A stretch of DNA of 64,000 nucleotides from Candidatus Bathyarchaeota archaeon (GCA_029259355.1 JAPDIZ010000002.1:496001-560000), one strand, 5' to 3'. Positions 1 to 7,715 are shown, counted from the stretch's first letter. Made by a program: numbers and translations. Notes: generated from the sequence alone by a model not told the origin.

Positions 1-485
1 ACTATGGCAAAAGAACCCAATTTAGGGGCTTCAGCTCTGTGCTGAATAGATGGGGTGGTGAGCTCCTTAACCTTTGACAACACATAGATGCTTTCTATGG
101 AGGTGTGGGGGTATTGGCCCTCCTCGTCTTTTTCGTACTGCTTAACCATATCCCATATGGTTAGCAGAGCTGCGGACGCGGCGGCTAGCGCTTCCATCTC
201 CACACCCGTCTTCGCCAAAGCTCTGACGGTGGCTCTGACATCTACCCAAGAATCTCCCAGCTCAAACGATATGTCTACGTGGGTTATGGGGATGGGGTGG
301 CAGAGGGGTATCATCGATGGGGTGTTTTTTGCGGCTAACACCCCAGCTATTCGCGCAGCTTCGAGCACATCACCCTTCTCCACAGAGCTCTCTCTAATCC
401 TAGCGACTGTCTCCTTCCTCAGCTTTATGCGCCCAACAGCTGTAGCCTCTCTGTAAACCTCAGGCTTTGGCGTTACGTCAACCAT
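1..485 (-). CDS. moaC: MoaC, cyclic pyranopterin monophosphate synthase (3' end beyond window)
   Basis: MoaC acts in the first stage of molybdenum/tungsten cofactor synthesis, making cyclic pyranopterin monophosphate together with MoaA. I translated the minus strand myself because the ORF track lacks this open-ended frame. It starts ATG at 485 (MVDVTPKPEV) and stays open to the window edge, about 161 residues. The family signatures are visible: IPLCHPIPITHV at residues 59-70, GVEMEAL near 94-100 and the DMVK segment near 112-115. The C-terminal end is missing only because the window stops. It follows the winged-helix gene by 11 nt and could be co-transcribed with it. The plus-strand ORF 88..456 is its shadow. 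Confidence 0.93.
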   Translation of the reverse strand, partial: MVDVTPKPEVYREATAVGRIKLRKETVARIRESSVEKGDVLEAARIAGVLAAKNTPSMIPLCHPIPITHVDISFELGDSWVDVRATVRALAKTGVEMEALAAASAALLTIWDMVKQYEKDEEGQYPHTSIESIYVLSKVKELTTPSIQHRAEAPKLGSFAI

Positions 486-496
486 GCCCAAATCCT

Positions 497-799
497 TCAC
501 ACACCATCCCAAGAAACGAGGAGGCTTTTGAGAAGCTTTCCGCGTAGGTCGTCGTCTCTGTACCTAAATATCCTTATTCTACCAAACCTTCTCTGCGTGA
601 TTAACCCAGCCCTCTCCAAGGCTTCTAAGTGTCGAAGGGTTACGGTGTGGTTTAGCTCAGATCTCCTGACGATCTCGGATATGTTGAGCTCCCCTGCCTC
701 AGCCAACAGCTTAAGAATCTTCACCCTCCCCCTAGAGGAGAGCACGTCCTCTACCCCAAGCTCTCTCTCCCTACTCCTCCGAACCACTCTCAGCACCAC
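497..799 (-). CDS. Small winged-helix (ArsR-like) transcriptional regulator
   Basis: A 100-residue protein consisting almost only of a winged-helix domain. The stretch from about residue 24 (GRVKILKLLAEAGELNISEIVRRSELNHTV) to 80 has the helix-turn-helix and the basic wing (QRRFGRIRIFRYRDDD) expected of archaeal ArsR/MarR-like regulators. No metal-binding cysteines are present, so metal sensing is not suggested. The GTG start at 799 overlaps the end of orc1/cdc6 by 29 nt and moaC follows after 11 nt. Translational coupling with cdc6 is likely. Its target is unknown; autoregulation of the cdc6-wHTH-moaC unit is only a possibility. Confidence 0.8.
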   Translation of the reverse strand: MVLRVVRRSRERELGVEDVLSSRGRVKILKLLAEAGELNISEIVRRSELNHTVTLRHLEALERAGLITQRRFGRIRIFRYRDDDLRGKLLKSLLVSWDGV

Positions 800-2003
800 C
801 TAGCATCTCCTCGAGCTCTCTCTGTATCAGCGAAGAGGGTGCGTAGAGGCCTATGAGCGTGGTCTTTCCACGCATCCCTTCGCCAGACAGCTTGGTCGAT
901 AGCAAGCCTAAGTCGCTTAGCTCAACCACGTACTTCCATAGCTGGGTGTGTTTCCTAGGAACTTCACCAAACTCTTCGCAGACAACCTCGTAGTAGCTCT
1001 CCAAGTCCCCCATGGTTATGTAGGCAGACTCCAGCTGCTTGAGCCTTCTAGCAACTGCTAGCATGATCAGCTTCTGGTGCTTGTTGAGGTATCTCAGGTC
1101 ATCTCTCCTCAGCGATGGGTGGATGTAGACCTGCGCTCTCCTAACGTGGTCTGGCAAGACTTCGGGTGAGCGCTCAGCATCTGCGTAGACGCCTGCTCGC
1201 TCCAGAAGCTCTATGGCGTAGCGCGCGTCTCCGTATGCGCCAGCGATGTCAGCTATCAGCTTGATGGTTTCTGGTCTCACAGCATTCTCTACAAAAGCTT
1301 CCGAAACCCTGTAGTTGAGTATTTCTTCAAGCTGCTGAGGCGTGTACCTATCGAGGTAGACCACGTTTTGCTGAAGCGTGCTGAGCGTGCTCCTATCCAA
1401 GAGCTTGAGAAACCTCTCACACTCAGGTTCTCTAAACACGCATATAAGCGAAAGAGCGCTGGGCTTACCCGCTCGCTTCTCGTGTAAGCGAGTCAGCTCA
1501 TAGAGAGGGTCTCCGCCCTCTCTCCTAATAAGCGACTCTATCTCGTCGAGGACGAGTACGAGGTGGGTTTGGGTTTCGTCAAGTACGGACATCAGCACCT
1601 CAAGAGCTTCCTCAGATGAGTAGCCTCTCTGAGGAAAGAAGTATCCTAGCGAATCCACTATGATGGTCTTGAGAACGTTGAAGAAGCTTCCGCTTATGCG
1701 GCAGTTTACGTAAGCGTGTACTAGGTTGATGCCCAGCCGCTTAGCCTCCTGCTCCAAATCCTCAGCAAACCGCCTAGAAAGCACGGTCTTACCAGTACCC
1801 ACGCTGCCCCTAACCTGAACCCTAACGCTCACTGAGGAGGGATCTCTTAGCAAAGGCTTGAAGAACTGAGCGAGGTGCCTGTACTCATCCTCCCTGCAGG
1901 GAAGCCTTGGCGGGATGTACTCTATGGAGAGCTTGCTGCGGTCTTTGAAAACGCTGGGTGTTTCGCTTATCTCCCTAAGTATCTCGATGCTCAAGTTTAG
2001 CAC
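771..2003 (-). CDS. cdc6: Orc1/Cdc6-type replication initiator ATPase
   Basis: A 410-residue archaeal origin-binding and helicase-loading AAA+ ATPase. Walker A GSVGTGKT is at residues 66-73, Walker B LVLVLDEIE at about 148-156, and a DARYAIELL sensor-2 helix lies near 265-275. The last 110 residues have the length and pattern of the C-terminal winged helix that contacts origin DNA. The GTG start at 2003 is followed by MLNLSIEIL; TTG at 1994 is an alternative. A TATA-like cacttatatttc lies about 35 nt upstream on the minus strand. The gene overlaps the next wHTH gene. Archaeal origins often flank cdc6, but only 67 bp separate this gene from the next one and I see no origin-recognition repeats there. 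Confidence 0.93.
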   Translation of the reverse strand: MLNLSIEILREISETPSVFKDRSKLSIEYIPPRLPCREDEYRHLAQFFKPLLRDPSSVSVRVQVRGSVGTGKTVLSRRFAEDLEQEAKRLGINLVHAYVNCRISGSFFNVLKTIIVDSLGYFFPQRGYSSEEALEVLMSVLDETQTHLVLVLDEIESLIRREGGDPLYELTRLHEKRAGKPSALSLICVFREPECERFLKLLDRSTLSTLQQNVVYLDRYTPQQLEEILNYRVSEAFVENAVRPETIKLIADIAGAYGDARYAIELLERAGVYADAERSPEVLPDHVRRAQVYIHPSLRRDDLRYLNKHQKLIMLAVARRLKQLESAYITMGDLESYYEVVCEEFGEVPRKHTQLWKYVVELSDLGLLSTKLSGEGMRGKTTLIGLYAPSSLIQRELEEMLGGAESGSEE

Positions 2004-2070
2004 CCGCTCTGATCGATACTTATGATGCTCACAGAAATATAAGTGAAAGAGGTGGGTGAAAGTAAAGCCG

Positions 2071-2475
2071 CTACAGCCTCTCGCAGAGCTCTACCAAAAT
2101 CCCCCTAGTAGACTTTGGATGCACAAACGCGATCTTTATGTTGCCGTAGGAGCGAGGCTTTTCGTCGATCATTTGAACACCCTTCGCCTTCAGCTCCTCG
2201 ATGACTTCCTCGATGTTCTCCACTCTAAGCGATACGTGGTGAATGCCCTCCCCCCTCTTCTCAACGAACTTGGCAATGGGACCCTCGGGGTCGGTGGACT
2301 CGGAAACCTCGAAAGCACTCTCCCCAACCTCGACGAAGGCGCTCCTAACCCTGTCGGCTTCGTAAACCGATATGTCTCTCACCTTTAAGCCAAAGACTTC
2401 GGTAAAAAGCTTCAAAGCTTCGTCGAGGTTTTTGACAGCTATTCCAACATGGTCTATTTGCACAATCCTACCCAT
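2071..2475 (-). CDS. mce: Methylmalonyl-CoA epimerase
   Basis: A 134-residue vicinal-oxygen-chelate fold enzyme that interconverts (S)- and (R)-methylmalonyl-CoA, as used in 3-hydroxypropionate/4-hydroxybutyrate or propionate metabolism. It has two betaalphabetabetabeta modules: QIDHVGIAVKNLDEALKLF carries the first metal-ligand His, GIHHVSLRVENIEEVIEEL the second, and ILVELCE holds the C-terminal Glu. The track starts 14 codons earlier, but ATG at 2475 (MGRIVQIDHVG) matches the family N-terminus and is preceded by ggggtg. Methylmalonyl-CoA mutase is not in the window, so the pathway cannot be decided here. Confidence 0.9.
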   Translation of the reverse strand: MGRIVQIDHVGIAVKNLDEALKLFTEVFGLKVRDISVYEADRVRSAFVEVGESAFEVSESTDPEGPIAKFVEKRGEGIHHVSLRVENIEEVIEELKAKGVQMIDEKPRSYGNIKIAFVHPKSTRGILVELCERL

Positions 2476-2515
2476 AAGAAACACCCCCAGCGCTTTTTGC
2501 CAATTACAACGACGC

Positions 2516-2531
2516 AACTTATTTAACTTTC
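2516..2531. promoter_or_regulatory. Probable bidirectional TATA element between mce and the 79-aa gene
   Basis: The AT-rich stretch aacttatttaacttt reads as a TATA-like box on both strands. On the minus strand gttaaataag is about 45 nt before the mce ATG. On the plus strand cttatttaac is about 55-60 nt before the ATG at 2581. Spacing fits two divergent transcription starts. Assigned by pattern only. Confidence 0.4.
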
Positions 2532-2580
2532 TATGAGCCTTTTGAACATCCTAAGAGAATAGCCGAGTAGGCGACAAAGA

Positions 2581-2820
2581 ATGAAGCCTGAGGAGAGACT
2601 TGCCGACATCAAGAAGGAGATAGAGGAAATACGGGACCCCTACATACTGGAGAAAATCAAGCGAGAGCTAGAGCTCATGCATAGATTACCAAACATAAGC
2701 AAAGAGGCGGCGATAATGATCGACGACCTGCTCATCGAGGTGTCGATGAAGCTCATGGACACCCACCTCTGCGACCCGCTTAAGCTCAAAACCATGGAGC
2801 AGCCGAAGGAGCAGAGCTAA
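2581..2820 (+). CDS. Uncharacterised 79-residue acidic helical protein
   Basis: I do not recognise this family. The predicted protein (MKPEERLADIKKEIEEI...) is highly charged and probably all-helical, with heptad-like spacing over the first 35 residues (IKKEIEEIRDPYILEKIKRELELM), and has one cysteine near the C-terminus. It has no transmembrane segment and no signal peptide. It sits alone on the plus strand between a divergent mce promoter and the aminotransferase gene, with its own TATA-like sequence about 60 nt upstream. Codon use looks like that of its neighbours, so I take it as a real gene. A small regulatory or adaptor protein is possible, but nothing proves it. Confidence 0.6.
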   Translation: MKPEERLADIKKEIEEIRDPYILEKIKRELELMHRLPNISKEAAIMIDDLLIEVSMKLMDTHLCDPLKLKTMEQPKEQS

Positions 2821-2832
2821 CCGATAAATACG
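2821..2832 (+). promoter_or_regulatory. TATA-like box of the aminotransferase gene
   Basis: ccgataaatacg begins right after the stop codon of the 79-aa gene. Its centre is about 30 nt before the ATG at 2857, which would give a nearly leaderless transcript. Pattern-based call. Confidence 0.4.
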
Positions 2833-2856
2833 CAAAGCACACACTACCTTGGATTC

Positions 2857-4023
2857 ATGCCCAAGCCGATAAGCACCAAATTAAGCCGAGTCAGCTACTC
2901 GGCCATTAGGCGGCTTTTCGAGATAGCTAGGCAGAGGCCAGAGGTTCTGGACCTAGGTATAGGGGAGCCAGACATAACCACGCCCATCCACGTAGTTGAA
3001 AGTGCTAAAAAAGCTCTCGACCAAGGGTACACTAAGTACTCCCCAAACCCAGGATTTCCCGAGCTTAGACAAGCCATCGCGGAAAAGCTTCGAAGAGAGA
3101 ATGGCATAAACGCCGACCCCACTCGAGAGATCGTGGTCACCGTGGGAGGAGCTTGCGCCATACACTTCGCTCTCCTAGCAATCCTAGAACCCGGAGAAGA
3201 GGTCATAATCCCAGACCCAGGCTTCGTAACCTACGCCCCCTGCACCTTGTTAGCGGGGGGAAAACCCGTCTACGCGCCAGTAAAGGAGGAGAACGAGTTT
3301 AGGTTCAAAGCAGAGGATGTGGAGCCGCTGATAACGGAGAAGACTAAGTGCATGATGCTGAACTCTCCCCAAAACCCCACTGGGGGGGTACAGACCAAGA
3401 AAGACCTCGAGGAGATAGCGAATCTGGCTGAGGCCTACGACCTATACGTAATCTCAGACGAGGTATACGAAAAGCTGCTCTATGACGGAGCCCAACACCA
3501 CAGCATAGCGTCACTCCCAGGGATGTTTGAGAGAACCATCACCGTAAACAGCTTCTCAAAAACCTACGCTATGACTGGGTGGAGGCTCGGCTACTTGGTA
3601 GCGCCAGAGCACATAGCCTCGGAAGTGGTCAAGATTCAGCAAAACACCATCGCCTGCCCCCCATCTTTCGCTCAGATAGCAGCAATAGACGCGCTGAAAG
3701 GCTCTCATCAACACGTAGACGACATGGTTAAGCGATACGACCAAAACAGGAGGATCATCGTAGATAGGCTGAACAAGTTGGGTGTGGTGAGGTGTGTACC
3801 ACCTAAGGGAGCGTTCTACGCGTTCCCAAATATATCGGGGCTGAGAATGTCCTCAGCTGAGTTTGCTGAGCAGCTCTTGGAGGAAAAGGGCGTCGCCGTA
3901 GTTCCTGGAGCGGCTTTTGGACAGCGCGGAGAGGGATACGTGCGGATGTGCTTCGCTCAACAAAAAGCCGTAGTCGAGGAGGCTGTTGAGAGGATATGCG
4001 AGTTTGTCGAAGAGCATAGCTAG
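2857..4023 (+). CDS. Class I/II PLP-dependent aminotransferase (aspartate aminotransferase type)
   Basis: A 388-residue fold-type I aminotransferase that transfers amino groups between amino acids and 2-oxoacids with PLP. Visible markers are the N-terminal LGIGEPDITTP (about 33-43), the NSPQNPTGG turn (169-177), SDEVYE (200-205) with the PLP-interacting Asp, and the Schiff-base lysine K235 in NSFSKTYAMTGWR. GYVRMCFA near the C-terminus contains the substrate-carboxylate Arg. Aspartate aminotransferase is the most common activity of this archaeal subgroup, but aromatic or branched substrates cannot be excluded from sequence alone. It stands alone on the plus strand. Confidence 0.9.
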   Translation: MPKPISTKLSRVSYSAIRRLFEIARQRPEVLDLGIGEPDITTPIHVVESAKKALDQGYTKYSPNPGFPELRQAIAEKLRRENGINADPTREIVVTVGGACAIHFALLAILEPGEEVIIPDPGFVTYAPCTLLAGGKPVYAPVKEENEFRFKAEDVEPLITEKTKCMMLNSPQNPTGGVQTKKDLEEIANLAEAYDLYVISDEVYEKLLYDGAQHHSIASLPGMFERTITVNSFSKTYAMTGWRLGYLVAPEHIASEVVKIQQNTIACPPSFAQIAAIDALKGSHQHVDDMVKRYDQNRRIIVDRLNKLGVVRCVPPKGAFYAFPNISGLRMSSAEFAEQLLEEKGVAVVPGAAFGQRGEGYVRMCFAQQKAVVEEAVERICEFVEEHS

Positions 4024-4278
4024 AGCTTTCAGAAGGAAAGCCCCACGGTCCTCTTAAAAGGGCTTCAGCACTCAAGACTATCGTTCCGCCCTGAAGACCA
4101 CTCGCTTCCATCCTTATCCTTAACTGATGAAGTATTTTGCTGATTGACCACACCATCTAACCACATAAGGCAATCTTCGCATTGGCTTATGAGGGGAGCT
4201 GCGGAGAAGCGAAATCCTACTACGGATCAAAGACGTGATTGATTGCGAGGATTACATCAAGGTAATGGTTAGGAATAG
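4024..4278. other. Non-coding stretch upstream of the TnpB remnant
   Basis: Apart from near-repeat A, no gene can be supported here. The ORF 3803..4156 on the minus strand is a shadow. The segment is less GC-rich than the surrounding genes and probably includes decayed mobile-element sequence, but I cannot align it to a family by eye. Confidence 0.4.
4056..4077. repeat. Near-repeat copy A flanking the glutamate-synthase-like gene
   Basis: aaaagggcttcagcactcaaga here matches aaaagggctcagcactcaaga at 6590..6610 with a single extra t. The two copies are in the same orientation and lie on either side of the TnpB remnant and the FMN glutamate-synthase-like gene. Their function is unknown; they may be remains of element ends. 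Confidence 0.5.
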
Positions 4279-4563
4279 CAAGAGCAAGCAAAAAACGGTC
4301 GCAATAATCCAGTTCAGGGAAATCATCCGAAAACTGGATCAAGAGGCAATAAATGGAGAAACGACCCAGAGGCGTTATTATCCCGAGCGAGAACAAAAAG
4401 GTCATATAAGCTGATGAAGGGCAATGCTCGGAGGCTTACGTGTACCAAATGCAACTACATAGCTGGAAGGGATGTATTAGCTGTCCTAAACATTGAGAAG
4501 AGATACCTTCAGATGAAAGGTGAAGCGCCGTTCACCCCCCAAAGCCCCATGAAGTCGGGGTGA
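4279..4563 (+). pseudogene. TnpB/OrfB (IS200/IS605-type) C-terminal remnant
   Basis: One frame is open from 4279 to the TGA at 4563. Its last 49 codons (MKGNARRLTCTKCNYIAGRDVLAVLNIEKRYLQMKG...) look like the end of TnpB: half of the zinc ribbon (C-x2-C) followed by RDVLAVLNI, which holds the last RuvC acidic residue. The upstream part (NHPKTGSR) faintly resembles the VNPKGTSR block, but the first zinc-ribbon half and the rest of the roughly 400-residue nuclease are gone. It is therefore inactive. The last codons span a CCCC...GGGG hairpin (agccccatgaagtcggggtga), like the 3'-end structures of these elements. No TnpA is present. It is the only mobile-element trace I find. Confidence 0.65.
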
Positions 4564-4661
4564 GTTGATGAATCCCTCACTAGGGTAAAACCTCTATCCA
4601 TGATGTACTTCGATACAAAACTAAGTAAATGGATGGGTAGAGGTGAACGGTTTGGGTGGTG

Positions 4662-6266
4662 TTACTTAGATAGTATGGTTTCGAATAGCTCCTTGTCTAC
4701 TTCTTCGACTGTTGGTAAGTCTGTTACTCTCGCTACCCTTTCTGTTAGTGCTGCTAGGTCTGACCTGTCTAGGAGGTAGAGCTTGTATTTTCTCTGTCCT
4801 GTTGCTAGTATTTTTATTCCTACCTCTATCTTTGTGAAGTAGGTGTAGAGCCCTATCGCGCCACTTTCTAGAAGTTTTTCGTAGGTTTTCGCACCATAGC
4901 GGCTTACAAGCTCACTAGATGCCACGAAGAAATGCTCTGGTTTTGACCCGTACTTTTCCACAAAGGACCGTGGAAGAGCGTTCTTCTTGTACAGCTCTAA
5001 GAAGTACTTAGACTTCATGACCGCTAGGATGGGTGCCCTGGCCATGGCCACAGCCTTGACGAAGGGGGTGTCGTCGAAGTTGCTTAGCGCTATGGCTTTG
5101 ACCACGTGGTGCTCATTGGAAAAGCCGCCAGCTATCGCGATATCGGGTACGTGCATACCTTTGCTCTTCATTATTTGGCAAGCTTTTAGAACCAACGCCT
5201 CTAGGTATAGTGTAGGCACTCCGCTCTCGTTCATCATGGAGACTGGGGACATCCCAGTTCCACCTCCCGCTCCGTCGAATGTCACGTTGTCTGCCTTGGT
5301 CTCGGACGCTAGCTTTAGTATGAAGGCTATCTCGGCGGGTCTGTAGCTACCTGTTTTTATCCATATCCTCTTTACGCCCATAGACCTGAGCTGGTCTATT
5401 CTCTCTAGGAAGCGTTGGGTATCGGGTTTCGCTACTCTGCTATGTCTTTCGAAGCTCTTTATTGTGCCTAACCTAAACGCTTCCTGAACCTTTTTATCCT
5501 CTGGGTCGGGGATTACGATGTAACCTCTCTTCTTCAGCTCTGTGGCCCTCTCGATGCTTGTGACCCTAACCTCTCCACCTATGGACTTCGCTCCCTGCCC
5601 AAACTTCTTCTCTATAGTGTTTACCTCGAGCTTGGACGCCACGTAAAAATCTACGCCCATCATTTCGTCCTCTACGTTTGTCTGAACAGCTATATCCCCG
5701 TGCTTTCCATCCCAAAGCTCTCTATAGGTTCTAACCCTGAATTCCATGTCCTTGGATTGCTGAACCATTCCACCTGCAAACACGGCCTCTTCATCCATGC
5801 CACATACGTTCTCCCCCACTACGAGAGCTGTACCCGATATAGCTGCGCCAAGAGCGAGGCCTTCCCAGTTCCTCTTAGCAACGTCTGTAGAGCCTAGGGC
5901 CGCTATGAACACGGGGAGTTTTAGATCAACACCCCCGCACCTAGCGGATATGTCAACACTCTCAAATATCATCTTATCAGAAACAGGCTCTGTGCCGAAG
6001 ACCTCCGAGAGCCTTGGCATGAGCTGGAGATCCGACCAATCAAGGCCAAAGTCCTTATTAGCTGCTGCAGTGCTTAATCCAAATTCCTCTGGCTCTGGGT
6101 AGAGCACCTCCCTACCTCTAAAAGCAGATTTGCCTACTTCACATAGCATGGGACAATTGTATATACAGAGTGCGCATAGCCCACTGAGGGGGGTTATGTC
6201 CTGAACCCTTGTCCTCGTCCCTGTTAGTACACTACTGTTCTCCGTTGGCAGTTTTTTCTCAGGCAT
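4662..6266 (-). CDS. FMN-dependent glutamate-synthase-like protein with N-terminal cysteine cluster
   Basis: About 534 residues. The bulk is the FMN-binding synthase domain of glutamate synthase (GltB domain 2): FDGAGGGTGMSPVSMMNESGVPT is the glycine-rich FMN loop and DIAIAGGFSNEHHVVKAIAL the following barrel strand. The N-terminus carries CALCIYNCPMLC (C31, C34, C38, C42 in this numbering), which suggests an iron-sulfur site. No glutaminase domain and no GltD-type reductase is encoded nearby, so the amino donor and electron source are open. I prefer ATG 6266 (MPEKKLPTEN) over ATG 6305, because the TATA-like acatatatatgg overlaps the latter. It lies between two near-identical 21-22 bp sequences and next to a TnpB remnant. 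Confidence 0.82.
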   Translation of the reverse strand: MPEKKLPTENSSVLTGTRTRVQDITPLSGLCALCIYNCPMLCEVGKSAFRGREVLYPEPEEFGLSTAAANKDFGLDWSDLQLMPRLSEVFGTEPVSDKMIFESVDISARCGGVDLKLPVFIAALGSTDVAKRNWEGLALGAAISGTALVVGENVCGMDEEAVFAGGMVQQSKDMEFRVRTYRELWDGKHGDIAVQTNVEDEMMGVDFYVASKLEVNTIEKKFGQGAKSIGGEVRVTSIERATELKKRGYIVIPDPEDKKVQEAFRLGTIKSFERHSRVAKPDTQRFLERIDQLRSMGVKRIWIKTGSYRPAEIAFILKLASETKADNVTFDGAGGGTGMSPVSMMNESGVPTLYLEALVLKACQIMKSKGMHVPDIAIAGGFSNEHHVVKAIALSNFDDTPFVKAVAMARAPILAVMKSKYFLELYKKNALPRSFVEKYGSKPEHFFVASSELVSRYGAKTYEKLLESGAIGLYTYFTKIEVGIKILATGQRKYKLYLLDRSDLAALTERVARVTDLPTVEEVDKELFETILSK

Positions 6267-6301
6267 GGTTACACCCGGAGATGCGGGGTAATCCCAGAAT
6301 G

Positions 6302-6316
6302 CCATATATATGTTTT
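6302..6316 (-). promoter_or_regulatory. TATA-like box of the glutamate-synthase-like gene
   Basis: Read on the minus strand, aaacatatatatggc forms a strong TATA-like element. A start about 25 nt downstream falls near 6286, so translation should begin at ATG 6266 and not at the ATG inside the box. Confidence 0.5.
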
Positions 6317-6673
6317 ATGTTTGTAAAGGTGGCTCAGCTCGGCCCTTAGGTAATTTCCTTCAATTTGAATTCCTTGGGCTAGAGAGGAACCTACGCAGCT
6401 CTTTTGGTTTACCTCCCGGGCTATACCTCCTAGCCATAATGATTCCTAGCTGGGGGGTCCATGGCATACCTCGGAACCATAGAATGAAAGGCATCAAGGG
6501 CGTGGTTTGGGAGATCGTGTAGAGCATTGAACTAAAACCTCAATATATAGAGATGATATTAGGATCCCAATCATTCTTTGACGATAGTGAAAAGGGCTCA
6601 GCACTCAAGATCTCAATCACCACTCAGCTGGGCCAGACTCGTCATCGCCTAGGTATGCAAACCGCTGCTTTTC
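6306..6673. other. 368-bp intergenic stretch with no supported gene
   Basis: It contains the promoter of the minus-strand synthase-like gene and near-repeat copy B (6590..6610). The plus ORF 6310..6522 overlaps that promoter, has no recognisable feature and unconvincing composition. I see no RNA gene, although an AT-rich stretch (caatatatagagatgatatta, 6541-6561) could be a promoter with no obvious target. Confidence 0.4.
6590..6610. repeat. Near-repeat copy B flanking the glutamate-synthase-like gene
   Basis: aaaagggctcagcactcaaga, the partner of 4056..4077 in the same orientation, differing by one missing t. The sequence outside the 21-22 bp core does not match between the copies. Confidence 0.5.
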
Positions 6674-7678
6674 CTATAAAGGTGGTGGAGTTTTCTTTCG
6701 CTCAAGCCTTGGCAGCTTAGCCCAGCGTAGGAAGTCTTGGGGAGGAGGGTCTTCTTCGTATAACTTAGCCCTCCTCCATTCCAAGTCGAGAACCTCTGCT
6801 TCAGCGAAGTCGGCTGCGGTCTCGACCCATGGAGAAAGCCCCAATCCGCTTCTAAGCTCTTGCACAAAGGTCGGCCAATGCTCCGACCTGATGAGGTGGT
6901 GGTCCACCACACAGGCTTTGAAGTGGGTGCATAAGTTTGCGAGGTTTTTGAGCGCAACGTCTCGCAAATTAGCCCCCATCTTTGTTTCTGAGAGGTACAG
7001 GGGCGGGCCCCCAACTATGGCGAGGTCGCCTTCTGCTCTGCTCAAGACTTGAAGCGCTTCTTCATACAGAGGTCCCTGAACATCTGGGGCGAAGAGTACG
7101 GTGTGGTCGTTGCGGGAGATGTAGACTGCGAGAACCCAGCCTAGAGGCGTATCTCTTTCACCGTGAAAGATCGGCTCGGTAAACTCCAGCTTGGTGGACC
7201 CAAACTCCCAGCAGCGACCATCTGCGTACTCGAGTTCTCGCACGTACTTAGCAGCGGTTTTCTTGAAGATCCACCCTCTTCTTCGCTGGCTTAGGTTTAT
7301 CTCGCTCCTAATGTCTTTGGCGAGCACTACTTTATCGGTGTAAATCTCCTCCGCAATCTCTGGTGTGTTCCACATCCACACGTAGTCGGTTATGCCGCAA
7401 GGGGTGTAGTGGTCGAAGTGATAGTGCGAGATCACTAAAACCTCCGCTCTTTCGGCGAAGTGCTTCATAATCTCCCTGTTCTCGATGAGCGCTCTGTACT
7501 CCCTTGGATGGGGAATAAGCGAAAAGCGCTTACCCAGCGAAACCCCTGGGTCGAGCAGCACGGACACATCGGGCGTCTCTACGAAAACGCACATCGACCT
7601 TACGCCAAGGCTTTCGAAGCAGAGGCAGCGAACGGATATGTCGCCAAAGCGCCTCTCGCCTCGGTGAGCCTCCACCAA
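6674..7678 (-). CDS. UPF0282 family metallo-beta-lactamase-fold hydrolase
   Basis: A 334-residue member of the archaeal UPF0282 family (COG2248). SLGVRSMCVFVETPDVSVLLDPGVSLGKRF near residues 24-53 is the family N-terminal block, and ISHYHFDHYTP near 84-94 is the HxHxDH metal-binding motif of the beta-lactamase fold. VVDHHLIRSEHW towards the C-terminus supplies further histidines. It is probably a two-metal hydrolase; the substrate is unknown. The first 15 residues (MVEAHRGERRFGDIS) exceed the usual family start, so the true start may be slightly downstream. It follows the tRNA gene on the same strand with about 38 nt between them. Confidence 0.85.
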   Translation of the reverse strand: MVEAHRGERRFGDISVRCLCFESLGVRSMCVFVETPDVSVLLDPGVSLGKRFSLIPHPREYRALIENREIMKHFAERAEVLVISHYHFDHYTPCGITDYVWMWNTPEIAEEIYTDKVVLAKDIRSEINLSQRRRGWIFKKTAAKYVRELEYADGRCWEFGSTKLEFTEPIFHGERDTPLGWVLAVYISRNDHTVLFAPDVQGPLYEEALQVLSRAEGDLAIVGGPPLYLSETKMGANLRDVALKNLANLCTHFKACVVDHHLIRSEHWPTFVQELRSGLGLSPWVETAADFAEAEVLDLEWRRAKLYEEDPPPQDFLRWAKLPRLERKKTPPPL

Positions 7679-7715
7679 GCTCAGCTCCCATCAATGCGAA
7701 GCCAAAACGCTGAGG

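Noticed and set aside
88-456. 122-aa plus-strand ORF
   Set aside because: Shadow of moaC on the minus strand, which has clear family motifs.
2004-2070. Replication origin next to cdc6
   Set aside because: Only 67 bp, no visible origin-recognition repeats or AT-rich unwinding stretch beyond a TATA-like box.
4125-4160. C/D box sRNA (aactgatgaagtattttgctgattgacc)
   Set aside because: A C-like box and one CTGA are present, but no convincing C' and D box follow at the right spacing.
4235-4414. 59-codon plus-strand ORF (IDCEDYIKVMVRNSKSKQK...)
   Set aside because: GTG start without ribosome-binding site, overlaps the TnpB remnant in another frame, and no recognisable family. Probably chance or decayed sequence.
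6310-6522. 70-aa plus-strand ORF
   Set aside because: It overlaps the promoter of the opposite gene and has no family-like sequence.
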